64,000 bases of DNA from an uncultured Paludibacter sp. (GTDB taxonomy: Bacteria; Bacteroidota; Bacteroidia; Bacteroidales; Paludibacteraceae). The notes under the pieces are model-generated. The model had not been told where the DNA came from and ran no database searches. It saw nothing but the letters and a program-made list of their open reading frames with translations. Both the position numbers and the translations under genes were made by a program. The DNA lies in the NCBI GenBank assembly GCA_937897985.1, contig CALCBD010000009.1, positions 79,894 to 143,893 on the forward strand. Direction: 5' to 3'. Position 1 is the first letter of the stretch. The number at the start of each line of letters is the position of its first letter. Of this stretch, positions 35,395-45,136 are shown one piece after another.

Positions 35395-35926
35395 AACCTT
35401 CTTTAATTAGAAATTTGCTTAATTTTTCTTTCGCTTTCAGCAGATGAGTTTTTACCGTTCCGAGCGGACAATTCATAATACGTGAAATCTCAACATGAGT
35501 TTTGTCTTCCATATAAAACAACAGTACAGCCGTTTTTTCTTCCGTTTTTAAAATTTGCAAGGCCTTATAAATATCGGTTTTCTCAGCCGAAAATTCATTG
35601 TGCGAATGATGCAGATGATCAATCTCATACAAATCAAGATCGGCGTATTGTTTTTTTGACCTTACCGAATCATAAAATACATTGTAAGCAATACGGTAAA
35701 GCCAGGTAGAAAAACCGGAAATACCTCTGAACGAATTGAGATGCAGATAAGCCTTAATAAAGGTTTCCTGCGCCAGATCGTCACTCAGAGGAACATCGCC
35801 CATCGTCAGATTCATAAAGAACCGACGAATGGACGATTGATATTTACAGGTAAGTTTATCGAAAGCCGATTTATCTCCCAATAATGTTACCTGAGTTACC
35901 CAGCGGATTTCATCCGTTTTGCTCAT
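35381..35926 (-). CDS. ECF-type RNA polymerase sigma factor
   Basis: 181 residues with sigma region 2 (FMNLTMGDVPLSDDLAQETFIKAYLHL, then FSTWLYRIAYNVFYD) and region 4 (LKTEEKTAVLLFYMEDKTHVEISRIM, GTVKTHLLKAKEKL). Directs RNA polymerase to alternative promoters, probably for an envelope signal. Second gene of a three-gene overlapping operon: DUF6249-like membrane protein, sigma, anti-sigma-like. The target regulon is unknown. Confidence 0.92.
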   Translation of the reverse strand: MSKTDEIRWVTQVTLLGDKSAFDKLTCKYQSSIRRFFMNLTMGDVPLSDDLAQETFIKAYLHLNSFRGISGFSTWLYRIAYNVFYDSVRSKKQYADLDLYEIDHLHHSHNEFSAEKTDIYKALQILKTEEKTAVLLFYMEDKTHVEISRIMNCPLGTVKTHLLKAKEKLSKFLIKEGYGKD

Positions 35927-36527
35927 CTGTATGTTTTGGTTTGTCTAAATAGTGAACCAATAAATAACCGATGCCGACAAATGTCGGAACAATTCCGAAA
36001 ATCAGGGCTTCATTTTCCTTAATGAAAATTACATAGATTAAGATTGACAGCCCAACCGACAACCAGAGAATACCTTTTTTCAGATTTGAAATAATATTGG
36101 TCTTTTTCGGTTCATCGAAAAAATGTTCGGGAATAGTCTGCCCCATTTCAAGTGATTTGGTATAAAGATCATATTTTCTCTGAGATTCCCTGTTACGGAT
36201 TTTGCTGATATTAATCATTACAATTCCCACAAAAAGAAATGGCAGCAATACAATCATAAAAATACCGAATCCGTTGAGAGGCATTTCACCCCGGCTGTCA
36301 GCATCTATCCTTCGTTGTTCGAGTTCGCTTTCCTGCCTTTTGAGTTCAAGTAGCTGATCAGCCGACAGTTTTTCATATAAAATTGAGTCTTTGCTCGCCT
36401 GACTTAGCTCCTTTTTGATGATTTTAACTTCTTTATTTACTACACTATCGTGTTTTGGCACTTGTGAAGCAGCAAGAAAGCAGGAAACTAAAAATGCGCT
36501 GATTGTTAATAATACAATTCGTTTCAT
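35910..36527 (-). CDS. DUF6249-like membrane protein with coiled coil
   Basis: 205 residues: signal peptide or first helix (IVLLTISAFLVSCFLAAS), a charged helical stretch (about residues 30-80) likely to be coiled coil, then three transmembrane helices. DUF6249-type proteins accompany ECF sigma genes in Bacteroidetes. Its last 17 bp overlap the start of the sigma gene. Role unknown; a sensor or modulator of the sigma/anti-sigma pair is a guess. Confidence 0.65.
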   Translation of the reverse strand: MKRIVLLTISAFLVSCFLAASQVPKHDSVVNKEVKIIKKELSQASKDSILYEKLSADQLLELKRQESELEQRRIDADSRGEMPLNGFGIFMIVLLPFLFVGIVMINISKIRNRESQRKYDLYTKSLEMGQTIPEHFFDEPKKTNIISNLKKGILWLSVGLSILIYVIFIKENEALIFGIVPTFVGIGYLLVHYLDKPKHTDEQNG

Positions 36528-36715
36528 AATGTTGAATTTTTTTGTTGATAAATATACTGTTTGTTTTTCTTATTAGACGAAACGAATGCGGATTTTGGAT
36601 TTGAAAATTTAATATTTTTTACAACAGAAAATATATTATTGATAATCAAACTAAAACTGTCAAAAAAAGTATTAAATTTTTTAATGTATAAACAAATAAT
36701 GCAGTAGTATGTTTT

Positions 36716-36723
36716 TACATTTG
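36716..36723 (+). promoter_or_regulatory. -7 element of the copA promoter
   Basis: TACATTTG, exact match; no TTG at the right distance. Transcription would start near 36728-36731, so translation from the first ATG (36731) would be nearly leaderless. Confidence 0.45.
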
Positions 36724-36730
36724 CAATCGA

Positions 36731-39331
36731 ATGGCTAAAATGAAAACAGAAAAATTTGAAATCAGCGGAATGACTTGTTCTTCGTGTGTAGCACATGTTG
36801 AAAAAAGTGTAAAGAAGCTCCAAGGAATTCAACAGGTTCAGGTTAATTTGCTGACCAACAGCATGACTGTGAGCTTTGATGAAAATGCCATCGGAAGTGA
36901 AAATATTGAAAAATCAGTAGAAGATGCTGGCTACCAGGCTCACAAACACACTGAAAATCAAACCAATGACAAAAAACACACTCAAACTGATTATATTCAA
37001 CTCGAACAGGATGAATTAAAATCACGCTGGTGGTTTTCCTTATCATTTCTGATTCCACTGCTATATTTGTCGATGGGACACATGCTGGGTATGCCCTTAC
37101 CGGGTATTTTTACCGGACACGGGAATGCTTTGATTTTTGCTTTTACCCAGCTTTTACTCACATTTCCCATTGCTCTGATTAACAGAAAATACTTTATCAG
37201 GGGATTTAAAACTTTGCTCAAAGGTGCTCCAAATATGGATTCGCTTATAGCAATCGGTTCATCTTCATCCATTTTCTACGGAATTTTTGCAATTTATGGC
37301 ATCGGATACGGTTTGGGGCATCATCAACCTGATATTGTCGAACAATTTTCTCATGATTTATATTTTGAATCGGGAGCTGTGATTCTGACTCTGATTACTT
37401 TAGGGAAATATTTAGAAGCGAAATCAAAATCAGGAACTCTGGAAGCAATTACCCGACTTATCAATCTGACACCAAAAACTGCAATGGTGCTTACTGACGG
37501 AATAGAGAACGAAATTCCGGTTGAAGATTTAAAGAAAGGTGATGTTATTGTTGTGAGGAGTGGACAGAGTGTGCCTGCTGACGGAATTATTCTGACCGGA
37601 AATGGTGACATTGATGAATCGGCTCTTACCGGCGAAAGCATGCCGGTATATAAAGAAGCCGGTGAAACGGTTCTTTCAGCATCGATCAACAAAAAAGGAT
37701 ATTTTACTTTCAGAGCAACAAAAGTGGGCAACGAAACCACTCTGTCACAAATTATTCAATTAGTCGAGGAAGCTTCAGCATCTAAGGCACCCGTTTCAAA
37801 ATTAGCCGACAAAATAAGCGGTATTTTTGTTCCGGTTGTTATCCTGATTGCAGTCATATCAACCCTGGTATGGATGATTTCGGGCTACCCCTTTGATTTT
37901 GCGCTTTCAATCGGCATAGCAGTGCTGGTTATTTCCTGTCCGTGCGCACTTGGGCTTGCCACACCTGTAGCCATTATGGTGGGAACGGGCAAAGGCGCTG
38001 AACACGGCATTTTGTTCAAATCGGCCGAATCGCTCGAAACTGCACACAAAATTGACACTGTAGTACTGGACAAAACCGGGACACTTACTCAGGGAAAACC
38101 ACGGATCACAGATATAATTACCAACGAACAATTTGCCGAAAACGAATTGCTTCAGATTGTTTATTCGCTTGAATTATTCTCCGAACATACAATCGCGGAA
38201 GCCATAGTAAATGAGGCTGAAATCAGAAACCTAAAACCTCTGAGGATTGAAAACTTCGAAACCATTGTGGGCAGAGGAGTTAAAGCTACATTAGGCGAAG
38301 ATGAATTTATTGCCGGAAATTTACTTTTAATTAATGAAAATCAAATTATTGACAATGACTTTGCCGGCCTGATAAATGACTTTGCTGCTCAGGGTAAAAC
38401 ACCATTACTGATAGCAAAAAACAAAAGTGTGGTTGCTGTAATAGCCATTGCCGATGTGTTAAAAGAAAACAGCATACAGGCAGTTTCGCAACTTCGGCAA
38501 ATGGGCATGGAAGTGATAATGCTCACCGGCGATCACCTCCAAACCGCACTATACATTCAGAAACAAACCGGAATTTCGAAAGTAATAGCCGAACTACTGC
38601 CTCAGGACAAGGAAAAAGAGATTGCTCTCCTTCAGAAGGAAGGTAAAACGGTGGCAATGGTTGGCGATGGAATCAATGATGCCCCGGCTTTGGCAAGAGC
38701 CAATCTGGGAATTGCAATCGGTGCAGGCACTGACATTGCTATCGATTCGGCCGATGTGGTTTTGATGAAAAGCGATCTGACAGACATCGCCACAACCTTA
38801 CAGCTTGGTAAATCTGTCATGATCAACATTCAACAAAATCTGTTCTGGGCATTTTTCTATAATATCATTGGCATTCCACTGGCAGCAGGAGCCTTTTACT
38901 TATCATTCGGCTGGAAACTCAACCCTATGCTGGCTGCAGCCGCCATGAGTTTTAGCTCAGTTACTGTGGTACTTAATGCACTGAGATTGTTAAAATTTAA
39001 ACCGGAATTAAAATTTCAAAACAAAAATAATACTGAATATCAAAATGATACTATAAAATCAACTATCAATTCAGGTTCAATAGAAACAAATTTTTCCAAT
39101 TCAAAAAATACAACTATCATGACAAACAAAACATTAAAAATTTCGGGAATGAGCTGTGGTCACTGCTCTGCACGTGTGGAAAAAACATTAAACAATATCG
39201 ATGGCGTGGAAGCCAGAGTAGATCTGGAATCAAATACTGCAAAAATTTTCCTGAGTAAGGATGTAAGCAATGAGACCATAATGAAAGCTGTTGACAATAT
39301 TGGTTATGAAGTGACTGAAATAATAGACTGA
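36731..39331 (+). CDS. copA: Copper-exporting P1B-type ATPase with C-terminal CopZ-like domain
   Basis: Pumps Cu+ out of the cytoplasm with ATP. Order: N-terminal HMA domain with GMTCSSC, membrane helices, TGES actuator loop, SCPCALG transport motif near residue 405, DKTGT phosphorylation site near 446, GDGINDAP near 645, last two helices, then an Asn/Thr-rich linker of about 50 residues and a second HMA domain with GMSCGHC at about 795-865. The linker DNA is AT-rich and ends in ATCATGAC, so the C-terminal domain looks like a former copZ chaperone gene joined in frame; ATG at 39119 could still start a separate chaperone. The start may be the second ATG (36740). 866 aa, longer than usual. Confidence 0.92.
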   Translation: MAKMKTEKFEISGMTCSSCVAHVEKSVKKLQGIQQVQVNLLTNSMTVSFDENAIGSENIEKSVEDAGYQAHKHTENQTNDKKHTQTDYIQLEQDELKSRWWFSLSFLIPLLYLSMGHMLGMPLPGIFTGHGNALIFAFTQLLLTFPIALINRKYFIRGFKTLLKGAPNMDSLIAIGSSSSIFYGIFAIYGIGYGLGHHQPDIVEQFSHDLYFESGAVILTLITLGKYLEAKSKSGTLEAITRLINLTPKTAMVLTDGIENEIPVEDLKKGDVIVVRSGQSVPADGIILTGNGDIDESALTGESMPVYKEAGETVLSASINKKGYFTFRATKVGNETTLSQIIQLVEEASASKAPVSKLADKISGIFVPVVILIAVISTLVWMISGYPFDFALSIGIAVLVISCPCALGLATPVAIMVGTGKGAEHGILFKSAESLETAHKIDTVVLDKTGTLTQGKPRITDIITNEQFAENELLQIVYSLELFSEHTIAEAIVNEAEIRNLKPLRIENFETIVGRGVKATLGEDEFIAGNLLLINENQIIDNDFAGLINDFAAQGKTPLLIAKNKSVVAVIAIADVLKENSIQAVSQLRQMGMEVIMLTGDHLQTALYIQKQTGISKVIAELLPQDKEKEIALLQKEGKTVAMVGDGINDAPALARANLGIAIGAGTDIAIDSADVVLMKSDLTDIATTLQLGKSVMINIQQNLFWAFFYNIIGIPLAAGAFYLSFGWKLNPMLAAAAMSFSSVTVVLNALRLLKFKPELKFQNKNNTEYQNDTIKSTINSGSIETNFSNSKNTTIMTNKTLKISGMSCGHCSARVEKTLNNIDGVEARVDLESNTAKIFLSKDVSNETIMKAVDNIGYEVTEIID

Positions 39332-39354
39332 TTATCAATGTATTTTACTAAAGC

Positions 39355-39390
39355 AAAGACAGTGATTCTTCACAGAGTCACTGTCTTTTT
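39355..39390 (+). terminator. Terminator of copA
   Basis: AAAGACAGTGA, 12-base loop, TCACTGTCTTTTT. Confidence 0.9.
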
Positions 39391-39423
39391 CACGTGAATC
39401 AACAGATTTGCTTAGAAACTATT

Positions 39424-40515
39424 TTAACGTATTATGAAATTTTCCTTTTCTGTTGTTATCTTTATGATATAAATTTCGTTTGACGGAAGAACCATTTCAC
39501 TTCCACCGGTCAGACCATCATAAACTACTGTTCCATTAAGCTTTACAATCTTCAAACCCGCATCCGGCGGAAGCCGGAACAACTTATTCCGGAAACGGTA
39601 AGGTCTGCTGTTTTCAGTATTGTTCTTAATTTCGGAGATTACTAAATCGGGATGCAGATCGACAATGCCTGCAAATTCGGTTGAAGTTTCGCCTAAAACC
39701 GGAACTTCCTGCTGAATGGCTGTATAAACCTTTATAAAATCAATATATGTAAGGTTCACCGGGTTTCCACTTTCATCCACCGCCCAATCGATATTGAATC
39801 CTGTTTTGTCGATTGAAGCACTATTGGCATAATTGTCGACATATCCGGTTCCAACTGCAGGCAAAGTCCAGGTCGTGCCACTTTGAACGGCATTTTTCGG
39901 AAGCAGTGTGCCTTTGAAAGTCATTGTATTTTCAGTAATCCACAGCGGATAAATTGTAGCCTGCGAAGCAAAGGAAATATGGGTAACCACACCCTCATTA
40001 CCCTGATTATCGGTCCATCTTATATTCGATTTTTGACCATCAGGCAATGGACGATAATACGTAAGTTCATAATTATGCACAGTTTGCGAATTGTTATATT
40101 CCGAGCCGGCTAACTCATACCATGGCTCATTGTTATCGGGGATACCATTTTTGTTCAAATCCTGACAAACCATGATAATACCCGGTTCGGCTCCGTTCGT
40201 AAAAGCATTACCCAAAGCTTTAAAATCATACTCACCATGAACATTGACGATGGAATGATCGAAGCCAACAATAACATAACCTCCGAATGCACCAAGCCCG
40301 AGCATGGATGTATTATTCACCAGTTTTGAATTGGCAAAAGCCAGTGCATTGCTGTAAGTATCACTCATGGCAGGTGTCGGAAACAGGCGGTTAATGTGCT
40401 GCCCGGGTGCCGGTTTGTAATCAAGCACACGTGAAATTTTGTCGGAATTCAGAGCACCGGCATTAGTAACCACCAACATTGTCAATAATATACAAAAAGT
40501 GTTTATTCTATTCAT
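39424..40515 (-). CDS. Surface protein of the cobalamin locus with T9SS-type tail
   Basis: 363 residues from the ATG at 40515 (a TTG 29 codons up is rejected). Signal peptide (NTFCILLTMLVVTNAGA), then a conserved cell-surface domain seen with BtuG-type proteins: YKPAPGQHINRLFP, LGAFGGYVIVGFDHSI, the Ca-binding-like DLNKNGIPDNNEPWYEL and FDIDWAVD-like FNIDWAVDESGNPV. The last 60 or so residues look like a type A sorting domain (GLKIVKLNGTVVYDG, then EIYIIKITTEKEN). It is the third gene after btuB and the BtuG-like lipoprotein under the cobalamin riboswitch. A role in holding B12 at the surface is inferred. Confidence 0.75.
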   Translation of the reverse strand: MNRINTFCILLTMLVVTNAGALNSDKISRVLDYKPAPGQHINRLFPTPAMSDTYSNALAFANSKLVNNTSMLGLGAFGGYVIVGFDHSIVNVHGEYDFKALGNAFTNGAEPGIIMVCQDLNKNGIPDNNEPWYELAGSEYNNSQTVHNYELTYYRPLPDGQKSNIRWTDNQGNEGVVTHISFASQATIYPLWITENTMTFKGTLLPKNAVQSGTTWTLPAVGTGYVDNYANSASIDKTGFNIDWAVDESGNPVNLTYIDFIKVYTAIQQEVPVLGETSTEFAGIVDLHPDLVISEIKNNTENSRPYRFRNKLFRLPPDAGLKIVKLNGTVVYDGLTGGSEMVLPSNEIYIIKITTEKENFIIR

Positions 40516-40652
40516 TTTCAGTTGTTTAATTAATTTGTTTGAATATTTTTGAGCCGTAAAAATTCTGCACCTGTGGCTCACAGGAGTAAATGGTCGTCGC
40601 AAATCACAATTGTATTTTCCGGAATACTTTGCAACAACTATCGCAGAAAAGT

Positions 40653-41744
40653 TTATATGAAAATTATTTTATTCGGGTTTAAACCAATCTCCTTTAATCT
40701 GAATTTCAGTTTACCATTCCTGTCGAAACAAAGCACATCGCCCAGTATTGTGAACTGAAATGCATCAGAAATGTAAACATCTCCGTTCGTTGGATTTACT
40801 TCAATGGAATATGGAGTTTTAATCAGGGTTCCGTCGGTTATAAATTGTTCTGAAATTAATTTTTCGTGTTTGCAGTCAAATACCTTAATCCACGAATTAG
40901 TATTTGAAAAATCATAATTATAAATGTAAGCTGTATCATTATGAATCGTAAAACCGAGCGCTTTAATATCATTGTAACTATCAATTAATGAATCGGTAAC
41001 ACTACTGATGCGCTGAAATTTATATTCTTCCGACCCGTAATTTCCTCTGGTAACCACATACACGTCGCCTTCACTATCGGAATGTATAGTGCCGGGATTT
41101 AAACCAACATTTATTTTTTTAATTTCCCTGAAAGTTGAAATATCAATTACTGAAACTGTTTTATCGTAGGCAGGATAATTCAGACCTCCGGAATTTGAAA
41201 CATACAATTTATGATTGGCGACACAAATTCCATCCGGATTAAGACCGGCATTCACATAGTTTTCAACTTTTAATGTCGTCGTATCAATTTTGGCTACAGT
41301 TCCATCGAACGAACATACATAGGCTTTACCTCCGTAAAATGCAATGTGCCGGGGTTGACGTGCCATTCCTTTATCGTCGAACATGGGAATTTGTTTCAAT
41401 GACTTGCCCGTATTGATGTCGATTATCTCAATCTGGCTCGAAATATTGACCATGATATATAGTTTCGAACCATAGCGTGCCATATCACCGGCAGTATCAC
41501 CTAATCCGCGTTTATTGACAGTTGAAAAATAATCAGGGAAAAATTCATTTGAATCGAAATTAAATTTTGCCAAAGTACTGTTGTTCATATTAAACAAGCC
41601 TTCCGACAAAACAAGTATTCCGGAAGTTTCGCCGGTTTGAATCAGATTTCCATTCGGAATTTTATCTTCCATATCATCGCACGACAGCATGAATAAACCG
41701 CAAAAAAGAAGCAACGAAATATGTATGTAAAATATTTTATTCAT
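40653..41744 (-). CDS. BtuG-like surface lipoprotein, seven-bladed-propeller type
   Basis: 363 residues from the ATG at 41744. Lipoprotein signal LFMLSC followed by DDMEDK, an acidic stretch of the kind that directs lipoproteins to the cell surface in this phylum. YncE-like beta-propeller repeats fill the protein: LVLSEGLFN, ARQPRHIAFYGGKAYVCSF, LNPDGICVANHKLYVSN, VSVIDISTFREIKKI. In Bacteroides, BtuG proteins of this type bind cobalamin very tightly outside the cell and pass it to BtuB. It starts 11 bp after btuB, downstream of the cobalamin riboswitch, which supports the call strongly. Confidence 0.87.
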   Translation of the reverse strand: MNKIFYIHISLLLFCGLFMLSCDDMEDKIPNGNLIQTGETSGILVLSEGLFNMNNSTLAKFNFDSNEFFPDYFSTVNKRGLGDTAGDMARYGSKLYIMVNISSQIEIIDINTGKSLKQIPMFDDKGMARQPRHIAFYGGKAYVCSFDGTVAKIDTTTLKVENYVNAGLNPDGICVANHKLYVSNSGGLNYPAYDKTVSVIDISTFREIKKINVGLNPGTIHSDSEGDVYVVTRGNYGSEEYKFQRISSVTDSLIDSYNDIKALGFTIHNDTAYIYNYDFSNTNSWIKVFDCKHEKLISEQFITDGTLIKTPYSIEVNPTNGDVYISDAFQFTILGDVLCFDRNGKLKFRLKEIGLNPNKIIFI

Positions 41745-41755
41745 AACTGTATCAA

Positions 41756-43813
41756 TTAAAATTTCAGGTTTGCAGTAATTCTGAACGATCTTCCGGGCAT
41801 TGGGAACCATCTGACAACAGCATAGTTTTCGTTCAGCAGATTCAGAACTTCAAACTTAAGATGTATTTGTTTATCATTCATTTGAAATATACGTGAAGCC
41901 GAAAGACTGTGGTCGCTGTAACCGGGCAAACGATTTTCGGCGTAATTCTGGAATCCGCTGTAACGTTTTCCTGACCACAGCAGTGAATAGTAAACATTTA
42001 TCAACGAAGTTTCAACCCCCGCCCTGAACGTCCCCGAAACGCGGGGAGTATACGGAATTTGATGTTGAAAGGTATTTCCGCCGGGCGATGTAACATCCAG
42101 TGCCCGCTGATAAGTATAAGTACTTCCGATTACAATATTGTTTCCGGGTGTAAGTAAAAATGAACTTTCGGCTGTTAAATCGAGTCCGTTCACTTCAACT
42201 CTTCCGAGATTTAGCATACTCCACACAAAAATATTTTTTGTTGGCATAGCTATTATCTTATCTTTCACATAATTACGATATACATCCATGGTAAATATCA
42301 GAGATGGTATCCTGTGACTGATTGAAGCTGAATAAGTTGCTCCGATGTTGAACTGATCGGTTAATTCAGGACGTAAATTTTCATTTCCGGTACGGGAATA
42401 ATACAGGTCATTAAAGCTTGGCAAACGGAATATACTTTTGTAAAATGCGCGAATTCTCAGATCTGTATTTTCTATTGGTTTGAACGAAATGCCGGCATAA
42501 GGAGAAAGTCGCTTTTGCTGTGGAGATGGATTCCCAACCTGTACTTTTTCGCTGACCAATGTCGAAAGTAAACTCGAAGTAGCGGTGAAAGCGGACGATA
42601 CATATCGGGCAGCCACAACCGAAAGTAAGCTGTAACGGGTTGGTCCGGCAAATTCATCATTCAGCGATTTGGTTTCGAAATTGGCAGTCATATTGTTGAT
42701 AAAACCATCGGTCGAAAAAGAAACGTAAAACTGATCGACTGGATGGAACAGAACTGATGCTGAGCCATAATATTCGTTCTGACGATAGATACTTTCAATT
42801 TTTCCTTCCTCATTCAGGTAAGTAGTGTCTGAATAATGAAGATAACCATGGTAAAATTTACCATTGAATTGAACAGAAAAAAGAGGCGATACGATATTTT
42901 CAAAATGTGCCTGCGTAAAAAAATTATAATCCTTCAATCGTTGCGACGAAAAATTATCGGCATTGTAAAAAACGGTAGCACCGGGCAAACCTCTTTCCGA
43001 CTGATAAAAATATGTTTTGATAAAACCTGATGAATTTGTATTCAACCGACCAAACAACGACGCTTCGAGCCTGACATTGTGAACATCTGAATTTTTACGT
43101 ATTTCGTGCGAAACCAGACCATCATCCTGAGCACTATATTGCAGAAGATATGGATATTCGCCATTGGCACTCAGAATTTCGGCGCTGAAAACAGCAGAAA
43201 ACTTTTCACTTAATCTGTTTTGCAGAGAAAATGACGGATTCAACAATCCGAACGAACCCGATCTGAAAGTTAAACTGCCATTCATTGTTTTATTTCCTGA
43301 AAATACGGGTCTGACAGAACGAATGTTCAGGACGGCAGCTGAAGCAAAAAGCCGTGCCGATTGAAAAATATTATCACTTTGTCCATTGTTAAGCGATATC
43401 ATATCCACATTTTCCAGCGAATAGCGACCAATATCAATCTGACCGGTCTGGCAATCGGTAATTGTTACCCCATCATAACTGACTGCAGTGTGGGCAGCCC
43501 CGAAACTTCTCACCGAAATGGTTTTCAGTCCGCCAATTCCACCAAAATCTTTCACTGTGACACCCGAAAAATACCTGGCAGCATCCGAAACCTGAAGTAC
43601 ATTCAATTTATTCATCTTTCCGGCTGATAAAATCTGTACCGGTGCCGACGACTGCGTTTCAGTATTGCTGAATTTTCCCTTAACGGTAATTTCTTTTATC
43701 TCATAAATTTTTGTTGAATCTACCTTCTCCACGGCCGATACACCAACAGCCTGCAATGAAAGAATTGCAAATACAAAGATTTTTTTTGGAAAATTTGAAA
43801 ACTCAATACGCAT
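41756..43813 (-). CDS. btuB: TonB-dependent cobalamin receptor BtuB
   Basis: Outer-membrane 22-strand barrel importing vitamin B12 with energy from TonB. 685 residues: signal peptide (KIFVFAILSLQAVGVSA), a TonB-box-like YEIKEITVKG, the plug domain (GGLKTISVRSFGAAHTAVSYDGV, then IDIGRYSLENVDMISL) and the barrel ending in Phe (FRITANLKF). Assignment to cobalamin comes from the riboswitch directly upstream and the BtuG-like gene downstream. First gene of the three-gene operon. Confidence 0.92.
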   Translation of the reverse strand: MRIEFSNFPKKIFVFAILSLQAVGVSAVEKVDSTKIYEIKEITVKGKFSNTETQSSAPVQILSAGKMNKLNVLQVSDAARYFSGVTVKDFGGIGGLKTISVRSFGAAHTAVSYDGVTITDCQTGQIDIGRYSLENVDMISLNNGQSDNIFQSARLFASAAVLNIRSVRPVFSGNKTMNGSLTFRSGSFGLLNPSFSLQNRLSEKFSAVFSAEILSANGEYPYLLQYSAQDDGLVSHEIRKNSDVHNVRLEASLFGRLNTNSSGFIKTYFYQSERGLPGATVFYNADNFSSQRLKDYNFFTQAHFENIVSPLFSVQFNGKFYHGYLHYSDTTYLNEEGKIESIYRQNEYYGSASVLFHPVDQFYVSFSTDGFINNMTANFETKSLNDEFAGPTRYSLLSVVAARYVSSAFTATSSLLSTLVSEKVQVGNPSPQQKRLSPYAGISFKPIENTDLRIRAFYKSIFRLPSFNDLYYSRTGNENLRPELTDQFNIGATYSASISHRIPSLIFTMDVYRNYVKDKIIAMPTKNIFVWSMLNLGRVEVNGLDLTAESSFLLTPGNNIVIGSTYTYQRALDVTSPGGNTFQHQIPYTPRVSGTFRAGVETSLINVYYSLLWSGKRYSGFQNYAENRLPGYSDHSLSASRIFQMNDKQIHLKFEVLNLLNENYAVVRWFPMPGRSFRITANLKF

Positions 43814-43944
43814 ACAACACTATTTGTCTAATAATAAACTAAATAGCCTGCAAGTAAAAGTAAAATCAAAAAAGCATCCTGAATAAAAAATGGTATGCTG
43901 AATTGGTTTTTAGCTCTATCCTCGAAAGCTTGAAAACATTAATT

Positions 43945-44186
43945 TATTGGCAGGTCTTCTGACTTACTCCCGTATTCTGAACGCCTTCCCGGTTTCTTTT
44001 TTTCAATTTAAAAAACTGAAAAAACCAGTGGCAAGAGTGTTGTTCAATACGTTTCAGACTTTTCAATCTCTGTTTTCAGAGAGACTTCGGGTCTTTTAGA
44101 GTTTACAGCAGCGGGACTGTTCAGGACTTACACCTGATTCCCTTTTAATTACTTGCTGCGAATGGCAGACAAGTAAACCAAATGTG
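43945..44186 (-). promoter_or_regulatory. Cobalamin riboswitch
   Basis: On the minus strand the RNA runs from about 44186. It contains GGGAATC, then GGTGTAAGTCC, AACAGTCCCGC and TGCTGTAAACTC, the conserved core of the B12 riboswitch. It ends with the B12 box AGTCAGAAGACCTGCC at 43949-43964. The variable arm in the middle is A/T-rich. The 135 bases to the btuB start hold the expression platform; adenosylcobalamin should switch the btuB operon off. Low B12 turns on uptake. Confidence 0.95.
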
Positions 44187-44190
44187 AGTG

Positions 44191-44198
44191 CAAAGATA
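44191..44198 (-). promoter_or_regulatory. -7 element of the btuB promoter
   Basis: TATCTTTG on the minus strand, placing the transcript start near 44186, the 5' end of the riboswitch. No TTG at the right distance. Confidence 0.6.
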
Positions 44199-44411
44199 AA
44201 CACAATAATTTAGTCCGCGAAAATAAATTTCAGTTTTTTGGAAATAAATAATTAACTGATTAAATATCTGTAGTTTATATAATTCATAGCGTAAATCTTA
44301 TAAATCGGTAATAATCAAAAGGTTCAAAAATAAATGTTCAATAACAGAGGCTGTAAGGATAAAGTATTGTAAATTCGCAGGTTCTAATTCAGATTAAAGA
44401 AACCTGTTCAT
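44199..44411. other. Intergenic gap between btuB leader and lipase gene
   Basis: AT-rich, no recognised element. Together with the riboswitch leader it makes up the 598-bp gap between btuB and the lipase-like gene. Confidence 0.4.
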
Positions 44412-45122
44412 TTGAAGCAACTGATAACACTGATTATTCCGTTACTGCTTCTCTTACATACCGAAGGGAAGTCAGCAACGAAGGTTTACCTTATTCACGG
44501 TTATGCCGGAAGCAGGTATGAATTATTAAAAATTGAAAAATCAATCAGAAACGAAGGATTCATTACTGAAATCCTTTGTTATAATAGCTTCACTGAAAAT
44601 GTGGATTCGGTTGGAAATGAATTTTTCAGAAAGATTCAGGCTGAAAATTCTGACACTGTCTCATTTGTTACCCACTCGATGGGAGCCTTGGTAGTACGTT
44701 CGTTTTACAATCATCGTGATTCTCTGTCACATTTCCCGTTTATACATCGGTTTGTAATGATTGCGCCTCCCAACAACGGTTCGCCCATGGCCGATTTTTT
44801 CAGTCAGTTCGGCTTTCTGAAGTTTATTCTCGGACCGAATGTCAGTAACCTGACCACTGATACCCTCACAGGTGCAGCCAGATATCCTGTACCCGACTGC
44901 GAAACCGGCTTAATTGCCGGGAGTTATGGCAACAACAAGGGGCTGAATATTTTTGTAAACAGCGATAACGATGGTATGCTGGTAACTTCACAAACACAGA
45001 TTGGCAATGAAAAAGACATCGTTTATGTAAAATCGTGGCATCTGGGACTTTTATTCAACCAAAAGACGATAAAATACACCCTTCTGTTTCTTAAAAACGG
45101 AAGTTTCAGTGAAAATTATTAA
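44412..45122 (+). CDS. Exported alpha/beta-hydrolase, lipase-like
   Basis: 236 residues. Signal peptide (LITLIIPLLLLLHTEGKSA), then the oxyanion motif LIHGYAGS, nucleophile THSMGAL (G-x-S-x-G type), IAPPNNGSPMA, a candidate acid in SDNDGML and a candidate histidine in KSWHLGLL. This is the layout of triacylglycerol-lipase/PGAP1-like esterases. Substrate unknown. The start codon is TTG at 44412; no ATG lies near. It converges with corA with only 14 bp between stops. Confidence 0.8.
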   Translation: MKQLITLIIPLLLLLHTEGKSATKVYLIHGYAGSRYELLKIEKSIRNEGFITEILCYNSFTENVDSVGNEFFRKIQAENSDTVSFVTHSMGALVVRSFYNHRDSLSHFPFIHRFVMIAPPNNGSPMADFFSQFGFLKFILGPNVSNLTTDTLTGAARYPVPDCETGLIAGSYGNNKGLNIFVNSDNDGMLVTSQTQIGNEKDIVYVKSWHLGLLFNQKTIKYTLLFLKNGSFSENY

Positions 45123-45136
45123 AAGTTCCGGCTCAT

